The notes beneath the pieces are model-generated. The model searched no databases and had not been told where the DNA came from. It saw only the letters and a list, made by a program, of their open reading frames with translations. From Bradyrhizobium lablabi (GTDB lineage Bacteria > Pseudomonadota > Alphaproteobacteria > Rhizobiales > Xanthobacteraceae): a stretch of DNA of 34,483 nucleotides. Position 1 is the first letter of the stretch; each line of letters starts with the position of its first letter. Positions 14,853 through 22,833 of this stretch are shown piece by piece. The translations under genes were made by a program, and so were the position numbers. Location of the stretch: positions 37,378 through 71,860 of the forward strand of contig NZ_LLYB01000052.1 of the NCBI RefSeq assembly GCF_001440475.1. Direction: 5' to 3'.

Positions 14853-15878
14853 ATGTTCGGCGCCATCTCAAGGCGCCTGGTGACTGGCGGCGCGCTGCTG
14901 CTCGCCGCCTTCCTCGCCGCTGATGCCGCTGACATCGACGACGATCTGCCCGACCTTGCTGCGCAGATCGCGCAGATGGCCGCCGAGGTCGCACTGGAGT
15001 TGCAGCAAGTCTGTCCGCCCGCGTCACCTTCGGACCAGGCGGCCTTCGACCGATGCCGGCGCAGCCTGTTCGGCGACTCCGCGCTGCGGCGCAGCCTCGC
15101 GCCGCGGCTGCTGTGGGGCCGCCGGAATCAGGACGCCGCAGCAGCGCTCGAGAACACCAATCTCACGCAGTTTGCGCCCGATGTGATTGCCGGCCTCTAT
15201 CTCTCGCTGTTCATGTACAGCGGCGAATACAGCATCGAGTATGTCGGGCGCGAGCGATTGTACCTGATCCGCCTGCGGGCAGGATTCCGCAACCGGCTGC
15301 CGCCCGGGCAGTTTCCCTATCCCTTCTGGCACCACGAGGAAAAGTGGGGTGTTTATCAGGCCGCGAACTCGGTTCTGCTCTGGGTCAATCCAAAGACCGC
15401 GAAGATCGTCATCGGGCAATTTACCGAGCGCGGCAGCGACAGCCCTGTTGTCTCAACGCAACCGATATCGCCAAAGTTCGATGGCAAATGGATGTGGATG
15501 GACAAGGAGGGACGCATCCAGCCGCGCGTAACGCTATTCGACGGATTGTTCCGGCAAGACAATCCCTATCTGCCAAGGCTCGACTCCACCTACAGGACGT
15601 TGGCGCTGCGAATGCGCGATGCGCAATGCGATAATTGTCACGTGCCGAACAACCCCATGCCGATGCGCCGGCTGGTGCTGATGCACACACCGGCCCACGC
15701 GGCAGGCGAGATCGCCCGGTTGATGAAGGCAGTGCGTGCGGACAAGATGCCGCTCGACGATGCCGGCGCCGAGCAGCCGCTCGAGCCCGCGCTCAAACGT
15801 GCGCTGCTCGAAAGCGGCGCAGCTTTCGAGGAGTTGGTGAAAGCCGCAAAGGATTGGGAAGCGGCACACCGGGATTGA
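14853..15878 (+). CDS. Exported protein with a single c-type haem motif (CxxCH)
   Basis: Product of 341 residues with a signal peptide (core LVTGGALLLAAFLAADA). One covalent haem motif, CDNCH, lies near residue 263, followed by NPMPMRRLVLMHTPAH, where a methionine could serve as distal ligand. The rest does not match a cytochrome c fold I know; it has a large middle domain with GEYSIEYVGRERLYLIRLR, FPYPFWHHEEKWGVYQAANS and FDGKWMWMDKEGRIQPRVTL. A helical, charged C-terminus follows. It starts four bases after the haloperoxidase-like stop, so it is co-translated. Redox partnering with that protein in the periplasm is inference; the function is unknown. Confidence 0.85.
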   Translation: MFGAISRRLVTGGALLLAAFLAADAADIDDDLPDLAAQIAQMAAEVALELQQVCPPASPSDQAAFDRCRRSLFGDSALRRSLAPRLLWGRRNQDAAAALENTNLTQFAPDVIAGLYLSLFMYSGEYSIEYVGRERLYLIRLRAGFRNRLPPGQFPYPFWHHEEKWGVYQAANSVLLWVNPKTAKIVIGQFTERGSDSPVVSTQPISPKFDGKWMWMDKEGRIQPRVTLFDGLFRQDNPYLPRLDSTYRTLALRMRDAQCDNCHVPNNPMPMRRLVLMHTPAHAAGEIARLMKAVRADKMPLDDAGAEQPLEPALKRALLESGAAFEELVKAAKDWEAAHRD

Positions 15879-16034
15879 ATGGCACCCGACTGATCCGGCC
15901 GCAGCGGTAGCCCAACTCGAATTGAAGCGAGCTCGATGAAAGCCACGTGGTCGGCTGCGAGCCGTGTCGAGCTTGTGCCCGCGCAACCCTCGGCGGTATC
16001 ATGGCGCCGAGATAATTCGGTTTGCGGAATTCGT

Positions 16035-16744
16035 ATGAGTCTCAATTTCGTTCTTGTGCCCGGTCCGTTGGTTCGGGCATTGAGCTGGGAGCCTACGGCA
16101 GAAGAGCTGCGGAAATCGGGACACAACGTCCAGATACCTGACGTACTCGACGACCTGCCATCGCCGCCGGCCTGGCGCGAATGGACGTCGCACCTGCTCC
16201 AGCGCATCAAATCGTGTCACGAGCCGATCCTGGTCGGCCACAGCTCCGCCAGTGCGCTGGTCGCAGATCTTGCGCACCGGCTGCCCTGTCGCGGTGTCGT
16301 CATCGTTGACGGCGAGGTGCCGCCGTCGCGTGGCCCTGCCACGCCTGTCCGGCTTGCGCTTTTCGATTTCATCAGAGGCCTCGCGGCCGACGACGGCACG
16401 CTTCCGTCTGGTCACGATGGTTCGCCGGCGACACCAAACGCGCGTCCCTCGTTGGCCTGGACCTGCTGGCGAGAGACCCGATCGCCTTCGCGGAATTCGA
16501 GCGCGGACTACCAAAACTATCGGTCGATTGGTTCGACGATACGATCGAACTCGCCGGCTGGGATCACATTCCAGCCGGGTTCATTCAATGCTCGCCGATC
16601 TACGATCACGCCATGCTGGAAGCGCAACGGCGGGGATGGCCGGTCGTGAAACTGGAAGGCACGCATCTCCATCCAACGCTGGTACCGGCCGAGACCATGC
16701 ACGCCATCCTGTCGGTGTCGCGCCAACTCGCTAACTCCATCTGA
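16035..16744 (+). pseudogene. Frameshifted alpha/beta hydrolase
   Basis: From the ATG at 16035 the product reads MSLNFVLVPGPLVRALSWEP and has a nucleophile-elbow-like ILVGHSSASALVA, typical of small alpha/beta hydrolases. After DDGTLP (about 16406) the frame becomes unrelated and stops at 16649. In the frame two bases further on, a coherent sequence resumes: SVWSRWFAGDTKRASLVGLD, later GWDHIPAGFIQCSPIYDHAM and the catalytic-His-like LEGTHLHPTLVPAE. It ends at a TGA at 16742-16744. Loss of one base at about 16401-16406 explains this. Corrected, the protein has about 236 residues. The start has no strong ribosome site. Either a decayed gene or a sequencing error. Confidence 0.82.
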
Positions 16745-17071
16745 GCTTGCCGGAGCGACGGCAGTCAATTTCCGTCGCCGCTATCAGCATGCCTTCAGTT
16801 CGTGGCAAAGCGTTTAGCCCGGCATGCGGCAAAGGCTCCACGTCTGGAATTCAATCGGGGAAAAGTGGAAATTTTCTCGTGGCGGTTGGAGGCATCGCAG
16901 GCTCGCTTCGATACGCGTCTGGATCAGGGGCCGGCTGCTGTCTTGACCGAGGCGCGCACCCGGCGGCGATGTCAAAGTTTGTTCGGCCCTACTAACAATT
17001 CGTGAGTTACGAGCGTTCGGCGCTACACATATGTTTGGGAGCGACGCATTGGAATCTGCTTTACCAGCTGC
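16745..17071. other. Gap without a supported gene
   Basis: The plus-strand frames crossing this 327-base gap (for example 16802-17005) have no ribosome site, no conserved-looking segment and an odd composition. I see no clear hairpin or promoter pair. It probably contains only the 3' end of the hydrolase transcript and the promoter of the small gene at 17072. Confidence 0.4.
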
Positions 17072-17284
17072 ATGCGTGACCCGATCAAAGAGCCGAAATA
17101 CTGGCGAGAGCGCGCCCAGGCGACGCGCGCGAGGGCGAGGAGATACCACGATGTCGGACAAACTCGGCGACTGTTGCGGGTCGCCGAGGAATACGACAAG
17201 ATCGCTGACCGCGCTGAACAGTGGCAGAGCGCGGGGAGATCCGCAAACAGTCGGCTTAAAGATGCCGACAAAGTCGTCGATTGA
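17072..17284 (+). CDS. Small helical hypothetical protein
   Basis: A 70-residue, charged and helical protein starting MRDPIKEPKYWRERAQATRA, then RRLLRVAEEYDKIADRAEQW. The layout of a tryptophan-containing first helix followed by a second helix ending in YDKIADRAEQ is common in short Bradyrhizobium proteins of unknown role. No domain or signal peptide is visible. The ATG has no strong Shine-Dalgarno site, but the codon use and sequence are protein-like. It is convergent with the FAD monooxygenase gene that follows. Confidence 0.7.
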   Translation: MRDPIKEPKYWRERAQATRARARRYHDVGQTRRLLRVAEEYDKIADRAEQWQSAGRSANSRLKDADKVVD

Positions 17285-17361
17285 TTGTTAGACCGCGCTT
17301 GCGTTCGAGCGCATGGAGCGTCTCATCTTGGGAGAAATCGGCAAGAAATCGGCAATAAGGG

Positions 17362-17383
17362 TAAAAGGGCCGCCGGGGCGGCC
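17362..17383 (-). terminator. Probable Rho-independent terminator of the FAD monooxygenase gene
   Basis: On the minus strand the 6-base stem GGCCGC / GCGGCC with a 4-base loop (17368-17383) is followed by CTTTTACCC. It comes a few bases after the stop of the gene that ends at 17392. The stem is very GC-rich, but the T-run is short (four), hence moderate confidence. Confidence 0.5.
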
Positions 17384-17391
17384 ACGCGTCG

Positions 17392-18870
17392 CTACGCCGC
17401 GGCGGGCGGTCCGAACCACATCGTCAGCGCATCGGTGAGTCCAACTTGGGTCTGGTCTCCAACCCAGGCCACATGCCCGTCGGGCCGGATCAGCACGGCG
17501 CCGGGAGCTGTGACCGGGCCAAGCACCGGAAGCTCCCACGCACCGGCATACTGCGCGTCGATCTGCCGTACCCGATCCGCCCACGGCGTGATGTCGAGGC
17601 CGCCGGGCTCCCCGAGGTTGAGCAGCACCGGCTGGGCTTTGTGCAGCAGGGTGTAGATCCGCAGCGGGCCGCCCGCGGTGATCAGGTCGAGATCGGGCAT
17701 GCGGCGGCCGAGCAGGGGGTGTCCCTCGCCGAGGTCGTAGTGGATGTCGAGGCCGGACATCATCGCGGCGATACGTTTGCGCGGCGCATCCATGCCGAGC
17801 AGGTCGGACATGGTTTCCTGCAGGGCCTTGACGCGGTCGTCGGGGCGACGCATCAGCGCGACTTGCGCCATGGTATTGCGCAGCACGCGCGCCGCTACGG
17901 GAAAGCGCTCGGCATGATAGCTATCCAGCAGGCTTTGCGGCGAGGTCTGCTTGACCACCTGGGCCAGCTTCCATCCGAGATTCACCGCGTCCTGCACGCC
18001 GGTGTTGAGGCCCTGTCCTCCCGCGGGGTAATGCACATGCGCGGCGTCGCCGGCCAGCAGCACACGCCCCTGTCGGTAGGACGCCGCCTGCCGCGTCATG
18101 TCGGTGAAGCGGGAGATCGAGGTCGGACTGTGGATACCATAGTCGGTTCCGTAGACGGCGACGAGCGCCGCGCTCAGATCGCACAAGGTGGGCTCGCTGG
18201 TAGCGCCAATCTGCTGCTCGGTCACCATGACCCGGACCGGCCCGCCATCCTCCATCCTGCTCAGGCCATGGATGCCGCTGATGTCGTGGCGCATGCCCCA
18301 TTCCGGCTCCGCGGCGACCTCGACCTCGGCGATCAAATGGCTGGTGGTCGGATCCCAGCCGGGGAAATCGATGCCGGCTGATTTACGGATCAGGCTGCGG
18401 CCGCCATCACATCCGACGAGATACTTCGCCCGCAGCGACTTTCCGTCGGACAGTGCGACGTCGACGCCGACTTCGTCCTGCGCAAAGCCCGTCACCTCGC
18501 GCCCGCGATAGACCGGCACCGAAAGCTCGTCGACCCAGCCGGCGAGGATGCGCTCGATATGATTCTGCCATAGCGCCAGCCCGTAATTGTGCCGGGTGGG
18601 AAAGTCGCTGATATCAAGACGGATAAAGGCGAAGCCGGCGACCTGGGCCACCTGTCCCTGCGACAGGAACCGGTCGGCGATGCCGCGCTGATCGAGCACC
18701 TCGATGGTGCGGGCGTGCAGCCCGCCGGCGCGCGAGCCGGTGAGGTCCTGGCCGGGGCGACGCTCGACAATGGCTACGTCGATGCCCGCCAAGGCAAGCT
18801 CGCCGGCCAGCATCAGCCCGGTCGGGCCTCCGCCGGCAATAATCACCGCATGATCGGTCAATGCACCCAT
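17392..18870 (-). CDS. FAD-dependent aromatic-hydroxylase-type monooxygenase
   Basis: Class A flavin monooxygenase of 492 residues, of the PheA/TfdB/rifampicin-monooxygenase kind, predicted to hydroxylate an aromatic substrate using NAD(P)H and oxygen. The FAD Rossmann motif GGGPTG is at 13-18. The DG motif lies in YLVGCDGGRSLIRKSAG (150-166), and the GD motif in GRVLLAGDAAHVHYPAGGQG (268-287) continues into LNTGVQDAVNLGWKLA. The C-terminal thioredoxin-like domain common in this group begins after about 390. The frame is open to 18951, but the ATG at 18870 has a ggggtga site close upstream and matches family N-termini. Rifampicin or another antibiotic is one possible substrate, but nothing here fixes it. 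Confidence 0.93.
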   Translation of the reverse strand: MGALTDHAVIIAGGGPTGLMLAGELALAGIDVAIVERRPGQDLTGSRAGGLHARTIEVLDQRGIADRFLSQGQVAQVAGFAFIRLDISDFPTRHNYGLALWQNHIERILAGWVDELSVPVYRGREVTGFAQDEVGVDVALSDGKSLRAKYLVGCDGGRSLIRKSAGIDFPGWDPTTSHLIAEVEVAAEPEWGMRHDISGIHGLSRMEDGGPVRVMVTEQQIGATSEPTLCDLSAALVAVYGTDYGIHSPTSISRFTDMTRQAASYRQGRVLLAGDAAHVHYPAGGQGLNTGVQDAVNLGWKLAQVVKQTSPQSLLDSYHAERFPVAARVLRNTMAQVALMRRPDDRVKALQETMSDLLGMDAPRKRIAAMMSGLDIHYDLGEGHPLLGRRMPDLDLITAGGPLRIYTLLHKAQPVLLNLGEPGGLDITPWADRVRQIDAQYAGAWELPVLGPVTAPGAVLIRPDGHVAWVGDQTQVGLTDALTMWFGPPAAA

Positions 18871-19492
18871 TTCGTCACCCCGCAGGTTGTAGCTTCGGCC
18901 GGCGGTTGTACAGGATGACCGGGGTCTTGAAGCAAGCCCGTTACGCCCCACATATCTGAGTGGGAAACATCGTTTTTGATTGCCGGGCTATCCTTGCAGC
19001 TGCCGTCGGCTTGGCAGGCTCATCCGCGATGTACTCCGCGGGATAGGTGAGGGGGCGCGGCGAGGCGATCTCGTCTCCTTGTGCTGAACCTTCGGCACTT
19101 ATCGCCCGACAGGCAGGTCACCGAGATGACGATTCGGCTCAGCATTTCTCCTGCGATTTGTCGGCCGATCGAAAGTCCGCCAATCAATCGCCTGGCGGCC
19201 AGCGCGCAGCGCGTCGAGAATATGGGCGGCAAAGATACAGCGCTCACCATTGCCAGAAACGCTACCATCATTTTGATAAAGCCAGATTGATCTGATCGGA
19301 GACTCTCAGCCGCACGGCGAGCCGGGCGATTCTATCTCCAACATCGGCGCTCGCGATGTAAGGCACGCCCCAGGGTGATTGGCTTACGGTTTCCCAAAAT
19401 TCGCGTAGCCGCCCGACACGCCGATCTCTGACATCGCCTGCAATGCGAGCGGAGTTGATTGCGCCGATCGAGATGCGCGGCGATGACCATGA
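18871..19492. other. Gap without a supported gene
   Basis: In this 622-base stretch I find only overlapping weak frames. A plus-strand frame at about 19126-19290 (TIRLSISPAICRPIESPPIN) opens with a weak ribosome site. A start-less minus-strand run at about 19285-19480 includes RLREFWETVSQSPWGVPYIA. Neither has adequate start signals; they may be decayed genes. No clear hairpins or inverted repeats stand out. Confidence 0.4.
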
Positions 19493-19681
19493 TCACGATG
19501 GAATCTCGTCGGTGCGAAGCGCACTGGCCCGACCGACCGCGGGAATGGTCAGTGCCCTGGCCGCCTGCTCCTTCAGGGGAGCGGCCGGCGGGAAAATGCT
19601 GTCGTAAATCGCGCGAGCTTCTCGAATAAGGCGGATGCGCTCGCGCTCAGATCTTGGGATAAACTGGATAACCTGGCCCAT
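19493..19681 (-). CDS. Small hypothetical protein
   Basis: A 62-residue protein starting MGQVIQFIPRSERERIRLIR and continuing EARAIYDSIFPPAAPLKEQA. It has an excellent ribosome site (ggaaggag) about 6 bases upstream of the ATG at 19681, which strongly supports translation. The sequence predicts an amphipathic helix (10-28) and a disordered tail. It has no signal peptide and no known domain; short proteins of this type occur in Bradyrhizobium. The function is unknown. Confidence 0.75.
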   Translation of the reverse strand: MGQVIQFIPRSERERIRLIREARAIYDSIFPPAAPLKEQAARALTIPAVGRASALRTDEIPS

Positions 19682-19780
19682 ATTTCACTCCTTCCAATGA
19701 CAGGCACTCAAAGATGACGATCATCATAGAAAATGTGACTGGCGACCGATCTTTGAAGCCCTGCAGGCGATAACGAAGGA

Positions 19781-19840
19781 CTAAAAAGTTCGTGATGGCT
19801 GCAAGCTCCCCCGGCCACGTTCGGCAATCGTGTTTGTCAT
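19781..19840 (-). CDS. Possible 19-residue ORF downstream of the efflux operon
   Basis: An ATG at 19840 with a strong ribosome site (gaggag, 6 bases upstream) opens a frame of 19 codons (MTNTIAERGRGSLQPSRTF) ending in TAG. It begins 62 bases after the stop of the MFS gene on the same strand, so it would lie in the same transcript. It may be a tiny peptide or the 5' remnant of a deleted third gene. Only the ribosome site supports it. Confidence 0.3.
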   Translation of the reverse strand: MTNTIAERGRGSLQPSRTF

Positions 19841-19902
19841 TGAAATCTCCTCGTCAGTGCTGGATGAAGCGCAGTTACAGTTCGGCTTCCGTTCGAACAT
19901 CC

Positions 19903-21516
19903 TCAATGCGCGCCGCCCGCTGCGGCACCCTTCGGCTTGCTGGTCAGGAGAAGGGCGATGCCCGCCAGCACCAGTACGATGCCGACCACTGCGAAGGTGT
20001 CGCTGAAGCCCATGATCAACGCCTGCTGCTTGACGGTCTTGCCGAGGGCAATGATGGCCTGATGGCGCGCACTGGCAGGATCGCTCATGCCATGCGCCAT
20101 GAAGTAATCCGTCATCGTCGCGATCCGCTGGCGCACTTCCTCGCGCCCGAGATCGACGGCCTGGCCGATGATGTTGGAGTGGAATTGCTCGCGCTTGGTA
20201 ACGATGGTGGAGAGCATGGCGGTGCCGATGGCGCCGCCGAGGTTGCGCATCATGTTGGAGATGCCGGAGGCGGCGGCTGCATCCTGCGGCGCCACGCTGC
20301 CCAGCGAAATCGCGCTCAGCGGCGTCAGCAGAAGGGCCTGGCCGACGGCGCGGACGATGTTGGGGATGAAAAGCTGGTCGCCGGAATAGTCGAGCGACAT
20401 CGCCGTGTTCATGAAGGAGCTCGCCGCGAAGATCGCGGTGCCGGTAAAGGCGATGAAGCGGATGTCGAAGCGCTCCATCAGCTTCGGCACCAGCGGAATG
20501 AGCAATAGCTGCGGCAGGCCGGTCCACGCCAATACGGTGCCGATCTGCTCGGCATTGTAGCGCTGCACCTGGCCGAGATAGGCCGGCAGCAGGTAGATCG
20601 AGCCGAACAGCGCGAAACCGATAAAGACAGCGGCAACGGTGCCGAGCCCGAAGTTGCGTTGGGTGAGCAGGCGCAGGCGCAGCAGCGGCTTCTCGACGAT
20701 CAGTTCGTTGGCAACGAACAGCGACAGGCTGACGGCGGCGACAAGCGCCAGCTTCACGATGAAGGGCGAGCCGAACCAGTCGTTCTTGTTGCCTTCCTCC
20801 AGCACCGCCTGCAGCGCGGAGAGGCCAAGGGCCATGGTGGCGATGCCGAACCAGTCACCCTCGCGCAACAGGCCAAGGTTCAGCGGCTGGCGCTCGAGCG
20901 TGAAGTAAAGCGTCGCGACCATCACCGCCGTCGGAATGACATTGACGAAGAAGATCGTCTGCCAGCCGTAATTCTCGGTGAGATATCCGCCGATGGTGGG
21001 ACCGATCGCCGGTGCAAACGTCACCGCCAGCGAGAACATCGCGAGCCCGATCGGCTGCTGCGCCTTCGGCAGCTTGGTGAACACCAGCGTGAACGCCATC
21101 GGGATCAGCACGCCGCCGAAAAATCCCTGGAAGGCGCGCAAGGCGATCATCGTCGGCAGGTCCGTGGCGAAGGCACAGGCGACCGAGAAGGCGGCGAACA
21201 GGGAGGCAAAGCTCAGCATGATGTTGCGGAAGGAAAACACCCGGCTGAGATAGTCGGTCAGCGGGATCACCACGATCTCGCCGATCAGATAGGAGGTCGA
21301 GATCCATGATCCGTTGTCGACGCCGGTGCCGATGCCGCCCTCGATATTGAGCAGCGAGGCGTTGGTGATCTGGATGTTGAGGATCGCCATGAAGGCGCCG
21401 ATCATGGCGGCGAGGATGGCAATCCACACGGTCGCGCTGGCGCGGCCAGGTAGCGCGGCCGGCGCGGCTATTGCACGCGGCGCCGATGCTGGATGGGTGA
21501 GGGCAAGGTCCGACAT
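19903..21516 (-). CDS. DHA2-family (EmrB-type) MFS multidrug efflux permease
   Basis: Inner-membrane drug/proton antiporter of 537 residues, with about 14 predicted membrane segments as expected of the DHA2 branch. Recognisable parts are the first segment (TVWIAILAAMIGAFMAILNI), NGSWISTSYLIGEIVVIPLT, the loop with LRAFQGFFGGVLIPMAFTLV, and the antiporter-type VTFAPAIGPTIGGYLTENYG. It ends in a short soluble tail (LTSKPKGAAAGGAH). The start lies four bases after the adaptor-protein stop, with an aggtga site, so it is translationally linked to it. With an HlyD/EmrA adaptor it would form a tripartite pump using an outer-membrane channel encoded elsewhere. The substrate is unknown. Confidence 0.95.
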   Translation of the reverse strand: MSDLALTHPASAPRAIAAPAALPGRASATVWIAILAAMIGAFMAILNIQITNASLLNIEGGIGTGVDNGSWISTSYLIGEIVVIPLTDYLSRVFSFRNIMLSFASLFAAFSVACAFATDLPTMIALRAFQGFFGGVLIPMAFTLVFTKLPKAQQPIGLAMFSLAVTFAPAIGPTIGGYLTENYGWQTIFFVNVIPTAVMVATLYFTLERQPLNLGLLREGDWFGIATMALGLSALQAVLEEGNKNDWFGSPFIVKLALVAAVSLSLFVANELIVEKPLLRLRLLTQRNFGLGTVAAVFIGFALFGSIYLLPAYLGQVQRYNAEQIGTVLAWTGLPQLLLIPLVPKLMERFDIRFIAFTGTAIFAASSFMNTAMSLDYSGDQLFIPNIVRAVGQALLLTPLSAISLGSVAPQDAAAASGISNMMRNLGGAIGTAMLSTIVTKREQFHSNIIGQAVDLGREEVRQRIATMTDYFMAHGMSDPASARHQAIIALGKTVKQQALIMGFSDTFAVVGIVLVLAGIALLLTSKPKGAAAGGAH

Positions 21517-21520
21517 GGCA

Positions 21521-22732
21521 TCACCTGTTTGAGGCGAGCTGCGACGTCACGGGGTGAGGGGGCGCAGGTTGCGGGCGAACCGCTGTCGCGGTGTTGGTCT
21601 GAATGCTGGGAACGACCGACATGCCGGGCCGGAGAGCCGCATCGGCGCCGTCGAGCACGATCTTCACGGGAATGCGCTGCACCACCTTGGTGAAATTGCC
21701 CGTGGCATTGTCCGGCGGCAGCAGCGCGAATTCCTGTCCGCTCGCCGGCGCAAGACTGTCGACATGGCCATGCACGGCCTTTCCCGGGTACATGTCGACT
21801 TCGATATCCACCGGCTGGCCGGCGCGGACGTTCCCAAGCTGGGTTTCCTTGAAATTCGCGATGACATAGGCGCCGTTCGACGGCACCAGCGACATCAACT
21901 GGGTGCCGGCCTGGACGAACTGCCCGACGCGTAACGTGCGATTGCCGACAACGCCATCGATTGGAGCGGTGATGGTCGTGTAGGACAGATTAAGTTCGGC
22001 CTGTCGTTCGACCGCCTTGGCGCGCGCGTCGGCTGCAACGGCTTGCGCCAGCTCGGCCTTCAGCAGTTCGACCTGCTTTTGCGCAGAGGCCAGATTTGCC
22101 TTGTCGCGCTCGATGGCGGCAAGGGCGGTGTTGTCGCGCGCCTGCGCGTTCTGCGCATTCTGCACGCTGCCATAGCCGGTCGCGGCGAGGTCGGTATAGC
22201 GCTTGTTTTCCTGAGCGGTGAAGACCCGCGCCGCGATATCGACGTCCAGCGTGGCCCTGGCTGCGTCGATTACGGCCTGCTGCACGTCGAGCTGCGCGCG
22301 CTTGCTTTCGACCGCAGCCTCGGCCGCGGCGACATCGGCCTTGGCCTGATCGAGCGCGACCCTGAAGTCGCGGTCGTCGATCCGCGCCAGCACCTGACCC
22401 GTCTTCACATGTTGGTTATCGCCGACCAGGGTCTGATTGAGATAGCCGGAGACCTTCGGGGCGATCGTGGTGTTGTCGGCCTTCACGTAGGCGTCATCCG
22501 TCGAAACCAGAAAGCGACCGACCGTCCAGTAGTCCCAGCCATACCAGGATGCGGCGACAAGCGCGGCGACGGCGGCTCCCGCCAGCAAAACGCGCTTCAA
22601 GCGGCCCTTTCGGTCGGGCTCGGGCCTTGCTGCCACAATCTCGTGGGAGGGAGCGGGGACCGGAACCTGCGATTGGCCGGTTTCGGCCGGAAGCTGTTCA
22701 ACAGACTGGAGAGAGGCGGTCTGGGCGCTCAT
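21521..22732 (-). CDS. HlyD/EmrA-family membrane-fusion protein
   Basis: Periplasmic adaptor of 403 residues anchored by one N-terminal membrane segment (about 47-66: RVLLAGAAVAALVAASWYGW). Then come the first half of the lipoyl-like domain (VSGYLNQTLVGDNQHVKTGQ), a long coiled-coil hairpin (about 130-240, AKADVAAAEAAVESKRAQLD), and the second lipoyl half with TTITAPIDGVVGNRTLRVGQ. The N-terminus before the membrane segment is proline-rich. The ATG at 22732 has a ggaggg site. It is first in the two-gene operon with the DHA2 permease, transcribed from a promoter with a TTGACA -35 element just upstream, and divergent from the TetR gene. Confidence 0.95.
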   Translation of the reverse strand: MSAQTASLQSVEQLPAETGQSQVPVPAPSHEIVAARPEPDRKGRLKRVLLAGAAVAALVAASWYGWDYWTVGRFLVSTDDAYVKADNTTIAPKVSGYLNQTLVGDNQHVKTGQVLARIDDRDFRVALDQAKADVAAAEAAVESKRAQLDVQQAVIDAARATLDVDIAARVFTAQENKRYTDLAATGYGSVQNAQNAQARDNTALAAIERDKANLASAQKQVELLKAELAQAVAADARAKAVERQAELNLSYTTITAPIDGVVGNRTLRVGQFVQAGTQLMSLVPSNGAYVIANFKETQLGNVRAGQPVDIEVDMYPGKAVHGHVDSLAPASGQEFALLPPDNATGNFTKVVQRIPVKIVLDGADAALRPGMSVVPSIQTNTATAVRPQPAPPHPVTSQLASNR

Positions 22733-22748
22733 GGCGGCCCTCCATTAA

Positions 22749-22772
22749 TTTGGAAACTTGATATTTTCCAAA
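22749..22772. promoter_or_regulatory. Probable TetR operator between the efflux operon and tetR
   Basis: A perfect 8-base inverted repeat, TTTGGAAA / TTTCCAAA, with an 8-base spacer (24 bases in all). It lies between the divergent genes in an otherwise ordinary gap. It overlaps the -10 and predicted start point of the efflux promoter and the -35 of the tetR promoter, so one bound repressor could shut off both. TetR-family regulators typically bind palindromes of this kind; binding is not shown. Confidence 0.7.
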
Positions 22773-22786
22773 ATAAAGCCCATATT
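22758..22786 (+). promoter_or_regulatory. Promoter of the tetR gene
   Basis: A -35 TTGATA (22758-22763) and a -10 CATATT (22781-22786) are 17 bases apart. The -35 lies within the palindrome, which fits autorepression. The predicted start near 22793 leaves a leader of about 40 bases. Confidence 0.5.
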
Positions 22787-22797
22787 CGGACTGTCAA
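22770..22797 (-). promoter_or_regulatory. Promoter of the EmrAB-type operon
   Basis: On the minus strand a perfect -35 TTGACA (complement of 22792-22797) and a -10 TATTTT (complement of 22770-22775) are separated by 16 bases. Transcription would start near 22763, inside the palindrome, about 30 bases before the adaptor ATG. This is the best sigma-70-type promoter I see in the window. Confidence 0.6.
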
Positions 22798-22833
22798 TGG
22801 AATGACAGGCATCAGCTAAAGGCATGGCTCGAT

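Noticed and set aside
19020..19290. Opposing small frames on both strands (83 and 69 codons)
   Set aside because: Neither has a good start signal or a recognisable sequence; the region is listed as a gap.
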